A DNA stretch of 64,000 nt from Siphonodentalium dalli (lineage: Eukaryota > Mollusca > Scaphopoda > Gadilida > Siphonodentaliidae). Position 1 is the first letter of the stretch, and each line of letters starts with the position of its first letter. The stretch spans positions 188,781,794 to 188,845,793 of the forward strand of contig CP136064.1 of assembly GCA_032622095.1 (NCBI GenBank), given 5' to 3'. A program made the translations under genes and the position numbers. Shown here piece by piece: positions 32,258 through 41,986 of the stretch. The notes beneath the pieces are model-generated. The model made no database searches, was not told where the DNA came from, and saw only the letters and a list, made by a program, of their open reading frames with translations.

Positions 32258-33188
32258 GTATATATGGGGCATGCTACAATAATGGAGATAATTTTATGTT
32301 ATCCATCCTGTGTGGCTCTAAGCTCTCCACCATTATCCTTGTAACTGACATGATATCTATGACACAAGTCAAAGAATTGATTTATCATACACCCAAGTAT
32401 CATACACCCAAGTATCATACACCTGATTCTCAGTCCATTATTTCACAAGACTACTTTCTTCATGCTTTTTCGAATGACAATTCTTGGCCAATTATTGTGA
32501 ATTGTCACTGTCAAATACAAAATAAAAATATTGTGAAGATATTAGTTCCAGGTTTAGAACTTTTACAAAACATTGAATAGAACTCGTCATCGCACAGTCC
32601 CGTATGAAAATTGTTATATTCTGGTGAATAAAACTGGAATGAGGCATTAGAATGGAATGTGACTTTGTTCAATATTTTTTTGACCATCTTTTTTTATTAA
32701 AAGTGTAAATTGTTAACTTCGGGGGATTGTGTCAAAATTTTGTGGATAGTATGGCATTTAATTTGAAGATCACCAAAATTTGCTGCTATCAGTGAATCTC
32801 ATACTTTCATGAGAAAGAACCAAGTCACAAAGGTGCACACAAGAATAGTTGTAATGCACAAACTGGCACCTAGTAACTTTATTTTGTAGAAAAATGCTAG
32901 AGGGAGTGTCAATCTAAAGATCGTTCCCAGCTACAGAAACAATCCTGTTATTCGAGAGGTAAAATGCATGCTTTACTCACAGCTCAGCACCACACTGGCA
33001 AGCTTAATGTCCCGTGTTCAAATATCTTTAAAAAAAAAAATACTGATGTACTATATACTGCCTCCAGGGAGAATTAAATTTGTAATGATTATATATTGTT
33101 TGAGATTGAACTACCTGGTAACTCCTGAAGTTAGTTATAGAAATATGGTTTTGGGTTTAATCACTAGTTTGTTTATTGTAATAGATAT
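32258..33188. other. Intron sequence with a 14-bp tandem repeat
   Basis: Three tandem TATCATACACCCAAG-type units at 32383-32422. The 94-codon frame at 32296-32580 includes this repeat (YHTPK three times) and shows no known domain. The 74-codon frame at 32968-33192 is likewise unsupported. Confidence 0.5.
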
Positions 33189-33848
33189 TTAACCCTTTCC
33201 ATACTTATACTAGTTATAATAAAACTATAATAGCATATAGTGGATTTGTCTGTTATTCATATGGATGGATATTAAGGATATGTGAGCAGGTGACAACCTG
33301 TCGAAATGATAATACAAGTGCTGAAGGAGTCATATTCATTGGTGGCAAATGTTTAGATAATAAGTTCAATGAATGACCTGTGGTCATTTATTGAACTTAT
33401 TATCTGAACATTTCTTAACCCTTTACCCAACAAACCGGCCAAAACCGGCCAAATAAAGCTTCAACAGCCTAAAATATATTCGGTCTGTCTCAATAGAACC
33501 ATACAAATATGGATATCATTGGAACCGGCTCCTTGACCACATTGTGATAGTTACAGTTATGCCATGTGCCAATGCATTCTCTTATATATGCGAGTCGACC
33601 ATAGGTCGCCTCGCATATATAAGAGAATGCATTGGCCTAAAAAAAATATATTTTTAACACTTTTTACCATTTTTTCTTACATTCTTTAACAATTTTATAA
33701 TTTTTAATGTGTTAAGCCAATGCATTCTCTTATATATGCGAGGCGACCTATGGTCGACTCGCATATATAAGAGAATGCATTGGCACAGGGCCCTTCTGTT
33801 GGGTAAAGGGTTAAGGTAATTACTCGTATATTAGTATAGAAAGGGTTA
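33189..33848 (+). mobile_element. Family L element, copy 2, interrupted by family H copy 2
   Basis: It starts TTAACCCTTTCCATACTTAT and ends TTAGTATAGAAAGGGTTA. The 5' and 3' parts (…CTTATTATCTGAACATTTCT and GGTAATTACTCGTATATTAG) match L copies 4 and 5 once H is removed at its TTAA. Inner hairpin: AATAAGTTCAATGAATGACC against TTATTGAACTTATT. Confidence 0.8.
33415..33814 (-). mobile_element. Family H TTAA element, copy 2 (reverse)
   Basis: TTAACCCTTTACCCAACAAA to TCTGTTGGGTAAAGGGTTAA, about 400 bp. It carries two complete hairpin modules separated by an A/T-rich spacer (TTTTTACACTTTT-like). The GGCCGG-rich end is at the left, so it is in the opposite direction to H1. Confidence 0.92.
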
Positions 33849-33876
33849 TTCTAGTCTAATGGCTCATCAAGTTATT

Positions 33877-33950
33877 AAATACTTATACTAGTCAGTCATC
33901 CTCCATTAGTTAAATACTTACACAAGTCAGTCATCCTCCATTAGTTAAAG
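33877..33950 (+). repeat. 38-bp tandem repeat, two copies
   Basis: TTAAATACTTA-AC-AGTCAGTC and ATCCTCCATTAGTTAAA are repeated in tandem. Confidence 0.75.
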
Positions 33951-34401
33951 AATTCATTATTTAAAGGAAACAATTTGACTTTGTTCAATATATTTTGAAA
34001 ATATTGTGTGCAATATTTCTCATTGCATCTTGCAACAGTTTTAAAATTTCACATTTGAACATTTCTTGTTTCAATTTAAGAATTGAACTGATAGACTTTG
34101 TTGTTGTTGTTACATATTATACATATTGTATTATTTTTCCAGAATATTTATTTGTGATTGTTTATTCGATTTAAAGTAGTATATTTATTCAGAAACTTTA
34201 ATTGAAGTGATCAATCAGATTACTTGTGATTTCTGCAAATAGTATAATTTATTATAAATTTCATAACTTATGTTTTATATTACTTTATAGCCCAATGAAG
34301 GAAAATCATAAACTCTGTTAATAGATAAAGTATTTCAGCAAAACTTTTGATAACTTACATAAACATTTCTGAGTTTGATATGAATTGCTATATTATTATA
34401 G
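33951..34401. other. Intron end before exon E
   Basis: AT-rich, no recognised element; acceptor CTATATTATTATAG. Confidence 0.45.
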
Positions 34402-34500
34402 ATATTTGTGAGAGCACTGTTTGACTACACTCCACTTGAGGATGACTTGATTCCTTGTAAGCAGGCTGGTGTCCAGTTTATCATAGGCGATATACTACAG
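34402..34500 (+). CDS. CASK: CASK coding exon E: SH3 domain, first half
   Basis: Residues 106-138. It reads [20 protein letters not shown] then [20 protein letters not shown] is the ALYDY-like motif of SH3 domains, DDLIPC is typical of MAGUK SH3s, and F-x-x-GDIL is the conserved strand before the distal loop. MAGUK SH3 domains mainly pack against the GUK domain rather than binding poly-proline. Acceptor ATTATAG, donor CAG|GTTAGA; phase 0 at both ends. A family I element starts only 7 bp after the donor. Confidence 0.96.
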
Positions 34501-34579
34501 GTTAGATTTAACCCTTCCATGACTAGTGTTTGCTGAAACATTGTGAAAACCCTGTGCCAATGCATTCTCTTTTATATGC

Positions 34580-35020
34580 TTACTATAATGCTTTCAAATG
34601 CTAATATAAGCTACCACCATCCTACCTGGCTGAATTGGTGGCACAATATTAACTGGCCTATCCTCTGATGTCTGGAAATGGGTGCAATCTTGTACTGAAC
34701 CCTGGTGACCTCAAAACATGCGACAATCGAGCATTTTTGGTAGCTGTGGCATTTCCTTGGAACCAACTACTTATTTCTATCAAAACTGTTCTAGATATTT
34801 CAGAATTTAAATCATCCCTCAAAACTCATATATTCCAAATTTCTTTCCCGCCTAAAGACAAGAAGACCCGATGAAATACTCCACACGATTTGATGAAACC
34901 ATGGTGTCTAAATTTATTTAATACATGTATATATATCTATATGTATAATTTTATCCATTTCGAGCCTGAGAGCACCCCGGTGGATTCGTGGCTCAAAACT
35001 GCATTATTATTATTATTATT
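34580..35020 (+). mobile_element. 5'-truncated LINE, 3' end with (ATT)n tail
   Basis: The segment carries the last part of a non-LTR retrotransposon reading frame, a short 3' region with GAGCACCCCGGTGGATTCGT, and an (ATT)n tail at about 35003-35020. CR1/L2-type and related LINEs end with such short tandem tails. It is inserted in family I copy 4, inside the module arm. Confidence 0.75.
34604..34874 (+). pseudogene. C-terminal remnant of a LINE reverse transcriptase ORF
   Basis: In one frame it reads KLPPSYLAELVAQY, stop, LAYPL, then further to NRAFLVAVAFPWNQLLISIK and FKSSLKTHIFQ. The order LP-x-YL-x-EL, RAF-x-A-P-x-W-N-x-L, F-K-x-L-K-T-x-F is the familiar C-terminal tail of many LINE ORF2 proteins after the reverse transcriptase. 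An internal TAA (about 34646) and lack of the polymerase show it is dead. The frame ends in TGA at 34872-34874. Confidence 0.72.
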
Positions 35021-35392
35021 ATAGCCAAGTCTCCCATAGGGATCCTCGCAAATATAAGAGAATACATTGGCCTTAAAAATAGTTACCTTAACCTTGTAAG
35101 CCAGGGCATTCTCTTATATATGCGAGACTCCCTATGGGAGACTCACATTTATAAGAGAATGCACTGTCACATGATATTTAATGCTGCACCAGCGCAGCTA
35201 CCATCATGAAACGGTTAAAGCATATTTCTTATTCAAGCTTTTACATGCCACATTTCTGTATTCAAGTAAATCTTCACTCAGAAAGCATACATGTGCACAG
35301 TATATTGCACTGAGTACTGAGCATTGGCATTGATAAGATGATATCTGAAATGTGAATAAATGATAATATATACTACTAGATTCAGACTTAAT

Positions 35393-35791
35393 TAACCCTT
35401 TACCCAACAGAAGGGCCCTGTGCCAATGCATTCTCTTATATATGCGAGTCGACCATAGGTCGCCTCGCATATATAAGAGAATGCATTGGCTTAACACATT
35501 AAACATTATAAAATTGTTAAAGAATGTAAGAAAAAATGGTAAAAAGTGTTAAAAAAAGATTTTTTTTAGGCCAATGCATTCTCTTATATATGCGAGGCGA
35601 CCTATGGTCGACTCGCATATATAAGAGAATGCATTGGCACAGGGCATAACTGTAACTATCACAATGTGGTCAAGGAGCCGGTTCCAATGATATCCATATT
35701 TGTATGGTTCTATTGAGACAGACCGAAGATATTTTAGGCTGTTGAAGCTTTATTTGGCCGGTTTTGGCCGGTTTGTTGGGTAAAGGGTTAA
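35393..35791 (+). mobile_element. Family H TTAA element, copy 3
   Basis: TTAACCCTTTACCCAACAGA to GTTGGGTAAAGGGTTAA. Two intact hairpin modules, spacer with AAAGAATGTAAGAAAAAATG, then a unique 150-bp tail with TCACAATGTGGTCAAGGAGC and TTTGGCCGGTTTTGGCCGGT. Confidence 0.93.
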
Positions 35792-36145
35792 TCTTGCGAT
35801 CGACAAAGGTAATTGATTTTGTCAACAGACATCAAGAATCGTATTACATAGTATTTGTATAAGAATCATGAATGTTGATAATTTGGTTATCACATTCTTA
35901 GAAATAAAAACGTTCATAATTCAACTAGATATTTTTATCTGTAACATGAATTTTTTAACTCTGAGAGTTGCTAATTCTAATTTTCAATTCACTGACATTG
36001 CCAGTCAGTGGGCGCTCAATTTGTGTTGTGGAAAACAGAGCCATAGCTAATTCGCATTGCATTTATTTCGTCGATACAGCTATGAACGAAGCAAACAGAC
36101 ACCTATGTTGGTTGTGTTGTTCCATTTCTGAATTGGTACCTCATT
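35792..36145. other. Intron sequence, no gene seen
   Basis: Two overlapping 60-65-codon frames (35868-36165) show no known motif. Confidence 0.4.
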
Positions 36146-36375
36146 TTAACCCTTTTTTTCGATGAATGGATTCTTCCACTCAGTTATAAAAGTATATATT
36201 GGAATGGTCTGTAATTCATTTGAAGAGGTGTCCAGGACAACTCAGCAGATGACAGATGTGGAGGAGGATTGCTATTAAATTTTCAGAAAATGTGTTCAAC
36301 AAACAACCTGTGGTCATTTGTTGAACTTATTATCTGATCATTTCCTAAGAGAACTGCTGTCAGCAGGGTTCGCAC
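36146..36375 (+). mobile_element. Family L element, copy 3 (right end missing)
   Basis: It starts TTAACCCTTTTTTTCGATGA, has CAGTTATAAAAGTATATATT, GGAATGGTCTGTAATTCATT and the inner hairpin with TTGTTGAACTTATTATCTGA, then breaks off after CCTAAGAGAACT. Confidence 0.75.
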
Positions 36376-36452
36376 TGTCATGTGCCAATTGTAAGTTGTC
36401 AAAACTTGTGCACTGATCCCTCTTGTAATATTATATTAGAATAAAAATATGT

Positions 36453-36852
36453 TTAACCCTTTACCCAACAGAATGGCCCTGTGCCAATGCATTCTCTTAT
36501 ATATGCGAGTCGACCATAGGTCGCCTCGCATATATAAGAGAATGCATCGGCTTAACACATTAAAAATTATAAAATTGTTAAAGAATGTAAGAAAAAGTGC
36601 TAAAAAGTGCTAAAAAAAAGAATTTTTTTAGGCCAATGCATTCTCTTATATATGCGAGGCGATCTATGGTCGACTCGCATATATAAGAGAATGCATTGGC
36701 ACAGGGTAAACTGTAACTATCACAATGTGGTCAAGAAGCCGGTACCAATGATATCCATATTTGTATGGTTCTATTGAGACAGACCGAAGATATTTTAGGC
36801 TGTTGAAGCTTTATTTGGCCGGTTTTGGCCGGTTTGTTGGGTAAAGGGTTAA
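36453..36852 (+). mobile_element. Family H TTAA element, copy 4, close to the acceptor of exon F
   Basis: TTAACCCTTTACCCAACAGA to GTTGGGTAAAGGGTTAA. Two modules as in H3. Its right end lies 64 bp before exon F, so the branch-point region of that acceptor is the short stretch left between them. Confidence 0.93.
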
Positions 36853-36916
36853 ACAATATCATTTTCTACATAGCCTGTTCATCTGTTCTGCATGACTGCT
36901 TTCTTGTATTCTGTAG

Positions 36917-37061
36917 GTTATCAGTAAAGAGGATCCAAATTGGTGGCAGGCGCGAAAATGGGATGCACCTGCTACAGAACCGGCCGGCCTTGTACCGTCA
37001 CCTGAACTTCAGGAATGGCGGACGGCATGCAGTGCCATAGAGAAAGCTAAACGAGAACAAG
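36917..37061 (+). CDS. CASK: CASK coding exon F: SH3 domain, second half
   Basis: Residues 139-186 plus one base of 187. It reads [35 protein letters not shown] and [18 protein letters not shown] is the conserved WW pair of SH3 strand c; [13 protein letters not shown] is near-identical across CASK proteins. The n-Src-side loop (KWDAPATEP) differs from the vertebrate sequence. The last part starts the alpha-helical HOOK region. Acceptor CTGTAG, donor CAAG|GTAGTT; phase 0 in, phase 1 out. The acceptor is 64 bp from the end of a family H MITE. Confidence 0.96.
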
Positions 37062-37424
37062 GTAGTTATTATACATTGTAAATGATGCTGAATATTTGTC
37101 ACTAAACACACATTTTTGATTGTCAAGAGCTGCTAACATTAGTATTCGATTCACTAGTAGCACCCACTGCTGGGTGAACAAATTTTGAATGGAGCATCGT
37201 GTCATTAACAATGTGCGTCATTATGTCATGGCGTAACCAGGAGTCGCATAATTAAGTTCAATGGAAAGTAGTTTACTATTGATACTGTTAACAGGAAATT
37301 GATTGGGCACAGTTCCGAGTAATATAACCCCATGGAACGTACCCAGAGATTTGATCACCGAAAGGATATCTCACTTCATAGCATGTAAAGGCGATAAAAA
37401 GTGCCTTCCATGCAGTTTCTTTTA
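37062..37424. other. Intron sequence, no gene seen
   Basis: Nothing recognised. Confidence 0.4.
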
Positions 37425-37860
37425 AAGATGCATAATCAAATTAAGCGGCCCTCAATAACTATTTATTTGGATTCAGGGGTAAAACATATTTGATTCGAGT
37501 CGAGGAACCCACCTATCAAAGCTCAGAGTTATTCGATATCAATTTTCGAAATCTATTGTTTTTCACCATTGAGACTTATTGGTGGCCCAGTAAAAAGTCG
37601 ACGAGCCAATGGTCTAGGACCAAATTGCAGATGAAGATGGATAACTTTAAAATCAAGAGGCTTTGTGTTGATAATAAGGCCAAATTTCTTCGAACAACAT
37701 GTTGATAAATAACATGTTTCAGGCAATTTTATACTCTAGTTGACAGTGGTTAGCATTATTTTTGGGCAATTAATCGATTCTGATAACTGAAGTGGCATTT
37801 CTAAAAATGTTGTTGTTGTTAGGGACCAACGATTTGGACTGACTACCTTTAAATTGTTTG
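37425..37860 (-). repeat. Family M interspersed repeat, copy 2
   Basis: Inverted copy of 541-990. Matching parts include CAACATGTTGATAAATAACATG, AAAGCTCAGAGTTATTCGAT, AATCGATTCTGATAACTGAAG and TTTTTGGGCAATTAATCGAT. Its outer end carries a GTTGTTGTTGTTAGGGACCA tract. A 71-codon plus frame (37490-37705) is repeat-derived. Confidence 0.8.
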
Positions 37861-38110
37861 GTGGATTGAATTACATGGAGATAAATGTACCCTGTTTCAT
37901 TGGATATCCGGAGATTCAAGCAAAACTGTTTATCTCTTAAACATCCTTGTTTTCCATGCACAGGAATTATAAGTCGTTATATTTAAATCATCTGATTTGA
38001 AGCCCTATGTATACTAACAAATTTTCATCCATAGTCTGGTAGTAAGTGTTAATATTTTAACAGATTCTGCATTATGAAACGTATGTGCACAATGTGAAAA
38101 TAGCAACAAT

Positions 38111-38342
38111 TTAACCCTTCCATAACTGGAGCTTCCTGAAATTTGCAAAAACCCTGTGCCAATGCATTCTCTTATATATGTGAGTCTCCAATAAGGAGCC
38201 TTGCATATATAAGAGAATACATTGACTTAGCAATATTTACCTTGACCTTGCGCTACTGGAGACTCACATATACAAGATAATGCACTGGCACAGGATCCCC
38301 TTTAATGCTTCCCCAGAGCAGCTTCCGTCATGAAAGGCTTAA
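38111..38342. mobile_element. Family I TTAA element, copy 5
   Basis: TTAACCCTTCCATAACTGGA to CCGTCATGAAAGGCTTAA. Two CATTCTCTTATATATG-type modules; the second has lost its left arm. Confidence 0.8.
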
Positions 38343-38511
38343 TACCATACAATTTTTATCCAGAAATCTTATTTTCTTGATATTATTGCATTTAAAAAAT
38401 CAAGATTCATTTGAAAGAAGCTCCTTCCAAAGCAAGCACTGTCCCGGACTTGAAGAATCATTTGTCAAATTTAAGGCTATTCCAGATTTTCACGGCCCAA
38501 CAGGAAGCCTG

Positions 38512-38766
38512 TAACCCTTTTGATAGTAAATGAATTCTCCCACAGTCCCACTCAGTTATAAAAGTTTACCTTGGAATGGTCTATTATTCATCTGGATGGG
38601 TGTTCACAAAAATAAGCAGACAACAGATAATAAAAGTGCAGACGGAGTCCTATTTATTGGAGGGAAATTTTCAGATAATAAGTTCATCAAACTACTTGTT
38701 GAACTTATTATCTGAACATTTCCTAAGGGATAACTATTCATCAATGAGTTATAAGTAAAGAAAGCG
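38512..38766 (+). mobile_element. Family L element, copy 4
   Basis: TAACCCTTTTGATAGTAAAT, CAGTTATAAAAGTTTACCTT, CAGACAACAGATAATAAAAG, inner hairpin AATAAGTTCATCAAAC / GTTGAACTTATT, and the end CTATTCATCAATGAGTTAT then AAGTAAAGAAAG. The two frames at 38530-38758 are parts of the repeat. Confidence 0.75.
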
Positions 38767-38821
38767 ATTCAAAGCCTTCAAAGTGGGTTAATGGGAAATA
38801 ACATAAATTTTATAAAAGTCT

Positions 38822-39036
38822 TTAACCCTTTCAGTGCCAAGTCCGATTTTTGTATCAACCCATATTTTCTTGATAATTTTTCAAATTTATTTATTATAAT
38901 AATGTGATACATTGATGGAAAGGGCTCTAAAGGCTCTTTCCATCAATGTATCACATTATTATAATCAATAAATTTGAAAAATTATCAAGGAAATATGGGT
39001 TGATACAAAAATCGGACTTGGCACTGAAAGGGTTAA
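38822..39036. mobile_element. Family J TTAA palindrome, copy 2 (full length)
   Basis: An almost perfect 215-bp palindrome from TTAACCCTTTCAGTGCCAAG to CTTGGCACTGAAAGGGTTAA. The arms meet at GGAAAGGGCTCTAAAGGCTC. One arm carries CTTGATAATTTTTCAAATTT and the other the exact complement. Confidence 0.93.
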
Positions 39037-39095
39037 AACAACTATCATCAACAAGTACATATAAAAATAGATCAACTTTGTTCTTTTTTTCATGA

Positions 39096-39323
39096 TTAAC
39101 CCTTCCATGGCAGGAGGTTCCTGAAATTTTTGAAAACTCCCATAGGGAGCCTCGAATATATAAGATAATACATTGGGCTTACAAAATTTACCTTGACATT
39201 GTAAGCCAGTGCATTCTCTTATATATGCGAGGCTCCCTATAGCAGACTCGCATATATAAGAGAATGCACTGGCACAGGATCTTTAATGCTGCACCAGCGC
39301 ATCTCCCGTCATGAAAGGGTTAA
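39096..39323. mobile_element. Family I TTAA element, copy 6
   Basis: TTAACCCTTCCATGGCAGGA to CCCGTCATGAAAGGGTTAA. The first module is trimmed to its right half, the second is intact (TGCATTCTCTTATATATGCG to CGCATATATAAGAGAATGCA). Confidence 0.85.
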
Positions 39324-39636
39324 TCTTCAATAACAAGATTTCATATATAGAAACCTTGGTTATGTAAACATTACTCTTACAGTGGCATTACCGATCAAAG
39401 TCTAATTAGCCCAATAAGATACCAAAGTTCTTCAAGTAAAACTTGAAGGTAAACATTGGAAAAGGTCAAAGCATTGAAAATCTTATTTAGACTATAATAT
39501 ATGAATTGACTGTGTGATTGGCGATGTTTATTGAAAATTACTCTAAATGTTTTGTGTACATAACATTTGTTTCAAGACCCAATTTTTTTTTTTTATTCGA
39601 AACCTATCAATAATTAATATAAGAACAAAGGTTATC
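39324..39636. other. Intron sequence, no gene seen
   Basis: Nothing recognised. Confidence 0.4.
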
Positions 39637-39810
39637 TACAGTAATGCTCTAAGTAATCGACTTCTTAACCACAGCAGAATTATGGGTAACTTTTCAGGAT
39701 TTAGTTGGAAATATGGCTTGTTGCCATTCATCGGAAAGCTCTCGGGGAGCTGAAAAGTTACCCATAATTCTGCTGTGGTTAAGAAGTCAATTACTTAGAG
39801 CGTTACTGTA
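39637..39810. mobile_element. Family P palindromic MITE, copy 9 (right arm shortened)
   Basis: TACAGTAATGCTCTAAGTAA to TTACTTAGAGCGTTACTGTA. About 45 bp of the right arm next to the centre is missing (GGGGAGCTGAAAAGTTACCC). C/G subgroup. The outer arms share private variants: CTCTAAGTAAT and GACTTCTTAACC at the left against GGTTAAGAAGTC and ATTACTTAGAG at the right. Confidence 0.92.
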
Positions 39811-40093
39811 TTTCTCCATGTTCTTCTTGATGGTGATGCTTTTACAGACTTTTATTATTTTTGCCCATTTACCCACTACGTGTGCCTTGAGTCCCTTTAA
39901 AATTAGCTTGTTCAGTTGATCTTGTATCATTTCATAAAGAAATTATTGGAAGATAATTTGTTTGTGGATGCAGTCACTATACAAGTGAAAAACTGTAATT
40001 GAATGGTTGTTCCACATTTGAAATAGTTTTTCCCACTGGTTATATGAGAAGAGATACTATAAAGTGACAGACAAGGAGCCCGTATTTTTCAAA

Positions 40094-40511
40094 TTAACCC
40101 TTTCAGTGCCAGGGGCCGATCTCATCGGCCCTAATTTACAGTCTGTAAAATCGTCCCTAAAAAAAAATTTAAAACAATTAAAAATCTTTTTTTTTTAGAT
40201 TTTTATGGGTTGAATTTTTTTTGGGTATGCTTAAGCATGCTATAGCGAATTTAAAAACAAACTGGATAAAACCTTAGGGGCATGTTATAACTCAAAACTA
40301 TCACCAAGTATTCATACTAATAATTTTGATGCCCATGAAAAACGTAAGATTCCCTGGCAATAAACCTACAAAATAAGTCTGTTAAAGAATATAAGAAAAA
40401 ATTATTAAAATTGTAAAAAATAATAAAAAATTATACGCATATATAAGAGAATGCATTGGCACAGGGTATATGGGTTGATACAAAAATCGGACCTGGCACT
40501 GAAATGGTTAA
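40094..40511 (+). mobile_element. Family K TTAA element, copy 1
   Basis: TTAACCCTTTCAGTGCCAGG then GGCCGATCTCATCGGCC at the left; GGACCTGGCACTGAAATGGTTAA at the right. The body has GGGTATGCTTAAGCATGCTA and an AAGAATATAAGAAAAAATTA spacer. Only the right arm of the shared hairpin module remains (CGCATATATAAGAGAATGCA). TTAA at both sides. Confidence 0.85.
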
Positions 40512-40829
40512 TGCACCTAAGCTGGAGATGAGATTGTAATACATTAATATTTTAATGCTTTTAACATAGAGCATCAGATAAGCCTTTATGTAGTTACAGA
40601 AGTTGGATTGTTTATGGCCAAAAAAACAATTTCATTGGTAACCAGTTTCGATTTTTATTGAAAAAGGAGATCTGTTTGAGTTAAAGTGAGCCCTTGGCTT
40701 GTTATGCATTCCAACCATAAACTGTGAGATAATTTGAACCAAGTTTCAATTGTCTTTGCCACCACATCAGTCACAGATTTGCCCAAGGATAATTTGCCTT
40801 TAACATAAATTTTCCATTCTCTTTTCCAG
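40512..40829. other. Intron end before exon G
   Basis: No element recognised; pyrimidine tract CCATTCTCTTTTCCAG before exon G. A 75-codon minus frame (40655-40882) is antisense to the exon. Confidence 0.45.
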
Positions 40830-40970
40830 TTCATTGTTCGTGGTTTGCCAAAAAGAAGAAAGATAAATACCTTGCTAAGCACAATGCTGTGTTTGACCAG
40901 TTAGACCTGGTCACGTATGAGGAAGTCGCCCGACTACCCGCCTTCATGAGGAAGACCCTCGTCCTACTGG
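40830..40970 (+). CDS. CASK: CASK coding exon G: HOOK region and start of GUK domain
   Basis: Residues 187-233 (187 Val is split), plus one base of 234. It reads [33 protein letters not shown] and [14 protein letters not shown]. The basic KKKKDKY part is the HOOK segment that binds protein 4.1 in studied MAGUKs. KTLVLL is the first strand of the guanylate-kinase-like domain, leading into the P-loop in exon H. Acceptor TTTTCCAG, donor CTGG|GTACGT; phase 1 in, phase 1 out. The 45-base tail of this exon, with its donor, recurs 79 bp downstream. Confidence 0.97.
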
Positions 40971-41003
40971 GTACGTTAAACATTAAGTTACTGTCCCTAG
41001 CTT

Positions 41004-41058
41004 CACACCCGACAACCCGCCTTCATGAAGAAGACCATCGTCCTACTGGGTGCTTTAA
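41004..41058 (+). repeat. Diverged tandem copy of the exon G tail and donor
   Basis: ACCCGACAACCCGCCTTCAT, GAAGAAGACCATCGTCC and TACTGGGT (41007-41051) repeat the exon's CGACTACCCGCCTTCATGAG, GAAGACCCTCGTCC and TACTGGGT (40931-40972) with about five changes. In the exon frame it would read [14 protein letters not shown], all conservative. Its donor would add 79 bases and break the frame. Family H copy 5 is inserted in it at the TTAA that matches GTTAAA after the true donor. Confidence 0.88.
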
Positions 41059-41455
41059 CCCTTTACCCAACAGAAGGTCCCTGTGCCAATGCATTCTCTT
41101 ATATATGCGAGTCGACCATAGGTCGCCTCGCATATATAAGAGAATGCATTGGCTTAACACATTAAAAATTATAAAATTGTTAAAGAATGTAAGAAAAAAT
41201 GGTAAAAAGTGTTAAAAAAAGATTTTTTTTTAGGCCAATGCATTCTCTTATATATGCGAGGCGACCTATGGTCGACTCGCATATATAAGAGAATGCATTG
41301 GCACAGGGCATAACTGTAACTATCACAATGTGGTCAAGGAGCCGGTTCCAATGATATCCATATGTGTATGGTTCTATTGAGACAGACCGAAGATATTTTA
41401 GGCTATTGAAGCTTTATTTGGCCGGTTGTGGCCGGTTTGTTGGGTAAAGGGTTAA
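41055..41455 (+). mobile_element. Family H TTAA element, copy 5
   Basis: TTAACCCTTTACCCAACAGA to GTTGGGTAAAGGGTTAA, two intact modules. It lies 84 bp after exon G, in the copied exon tail. A 108-codon frame (40889-41215) crosses from the exon into this element and is not an independent gene. Confidence 0.92.
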
Positions 41456-41554
41456 TCCTGAGATTATTGAATAGATTTCCCCATTTAGTTATGAAGTTAC
41501 ACAGTGGAAATACATTATACCAATATTATTTTGTAAGGTATACTGTAAGCAAGA

Positions 41555-41771
41555 TACAGTAATGCCCTAAATAATCGACTCCTTAACCACAGCAGAATTA
41601 TGGGTAACTTTTCAGGATTTAGTCGGAAATATGGCTTGTTGCCATTCATCGGAAAGCTCTCAGTGAGAGTTTTTCGATGAATGGCAACAAGCCATATTTC
41701 TGACTAAATCCTGAAAAGTTACCCATAATTCTGCTTTGGTTAAGGAGTGGATTATTTAGGGCATTACTGTA
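41555..41771. mobile_element. Family P palindromic MITE, copy 10
   Basis: TACAGTAATGCCCTAAATAA to TTATTTAGGGCATTACTGTA; centre GCTCTCAGTGAGAG. C/G subgroup on both arms. Confidence 0.93.
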
Positions 41772-41986
41772 CATTAGGATTAATTATTCATTTTAGGGAT
41801 GTTCAGTTAACCATTTACATAGGTAAACACCAATCTCTTGGATTGTAACATTATTTCCTGTAATCAGTTACAATTTTGACTACTATCAACTAAAATCTCC
41901 ATTCCTCCTCTCAAAATATTGAAAATTGTATAATTCCCATACCAACAAACCTGTTTGTGTATAAATCTTTCTTTGAATTTTTCTAG

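Larger units (their letters stand above)
34508..35217. mobile_element. Family I TTAA element, copy 4, interrupted by a LINE fragment
   Basis: Left piece 34508-34579 (TTAACCCTTCCATGACTAGT to the first module arm TGCATTCTCTTTTATATG). Right piece about 35021-35217 (CCAAGTCTCCCATAGGGATC, second module, TCATGAAACGGTTAA). They rebuild one family I element around the LINE. Confidence 0.78.

Noticed and set aside
40889-41215. 108-codon open frame that looks like a CASK variant end
   Set aside because: It is exon G read through its donor into the duplicated tail and a MITE. The canonical GT at 40971 joins exon H in frame and gives the conserved P-loop.
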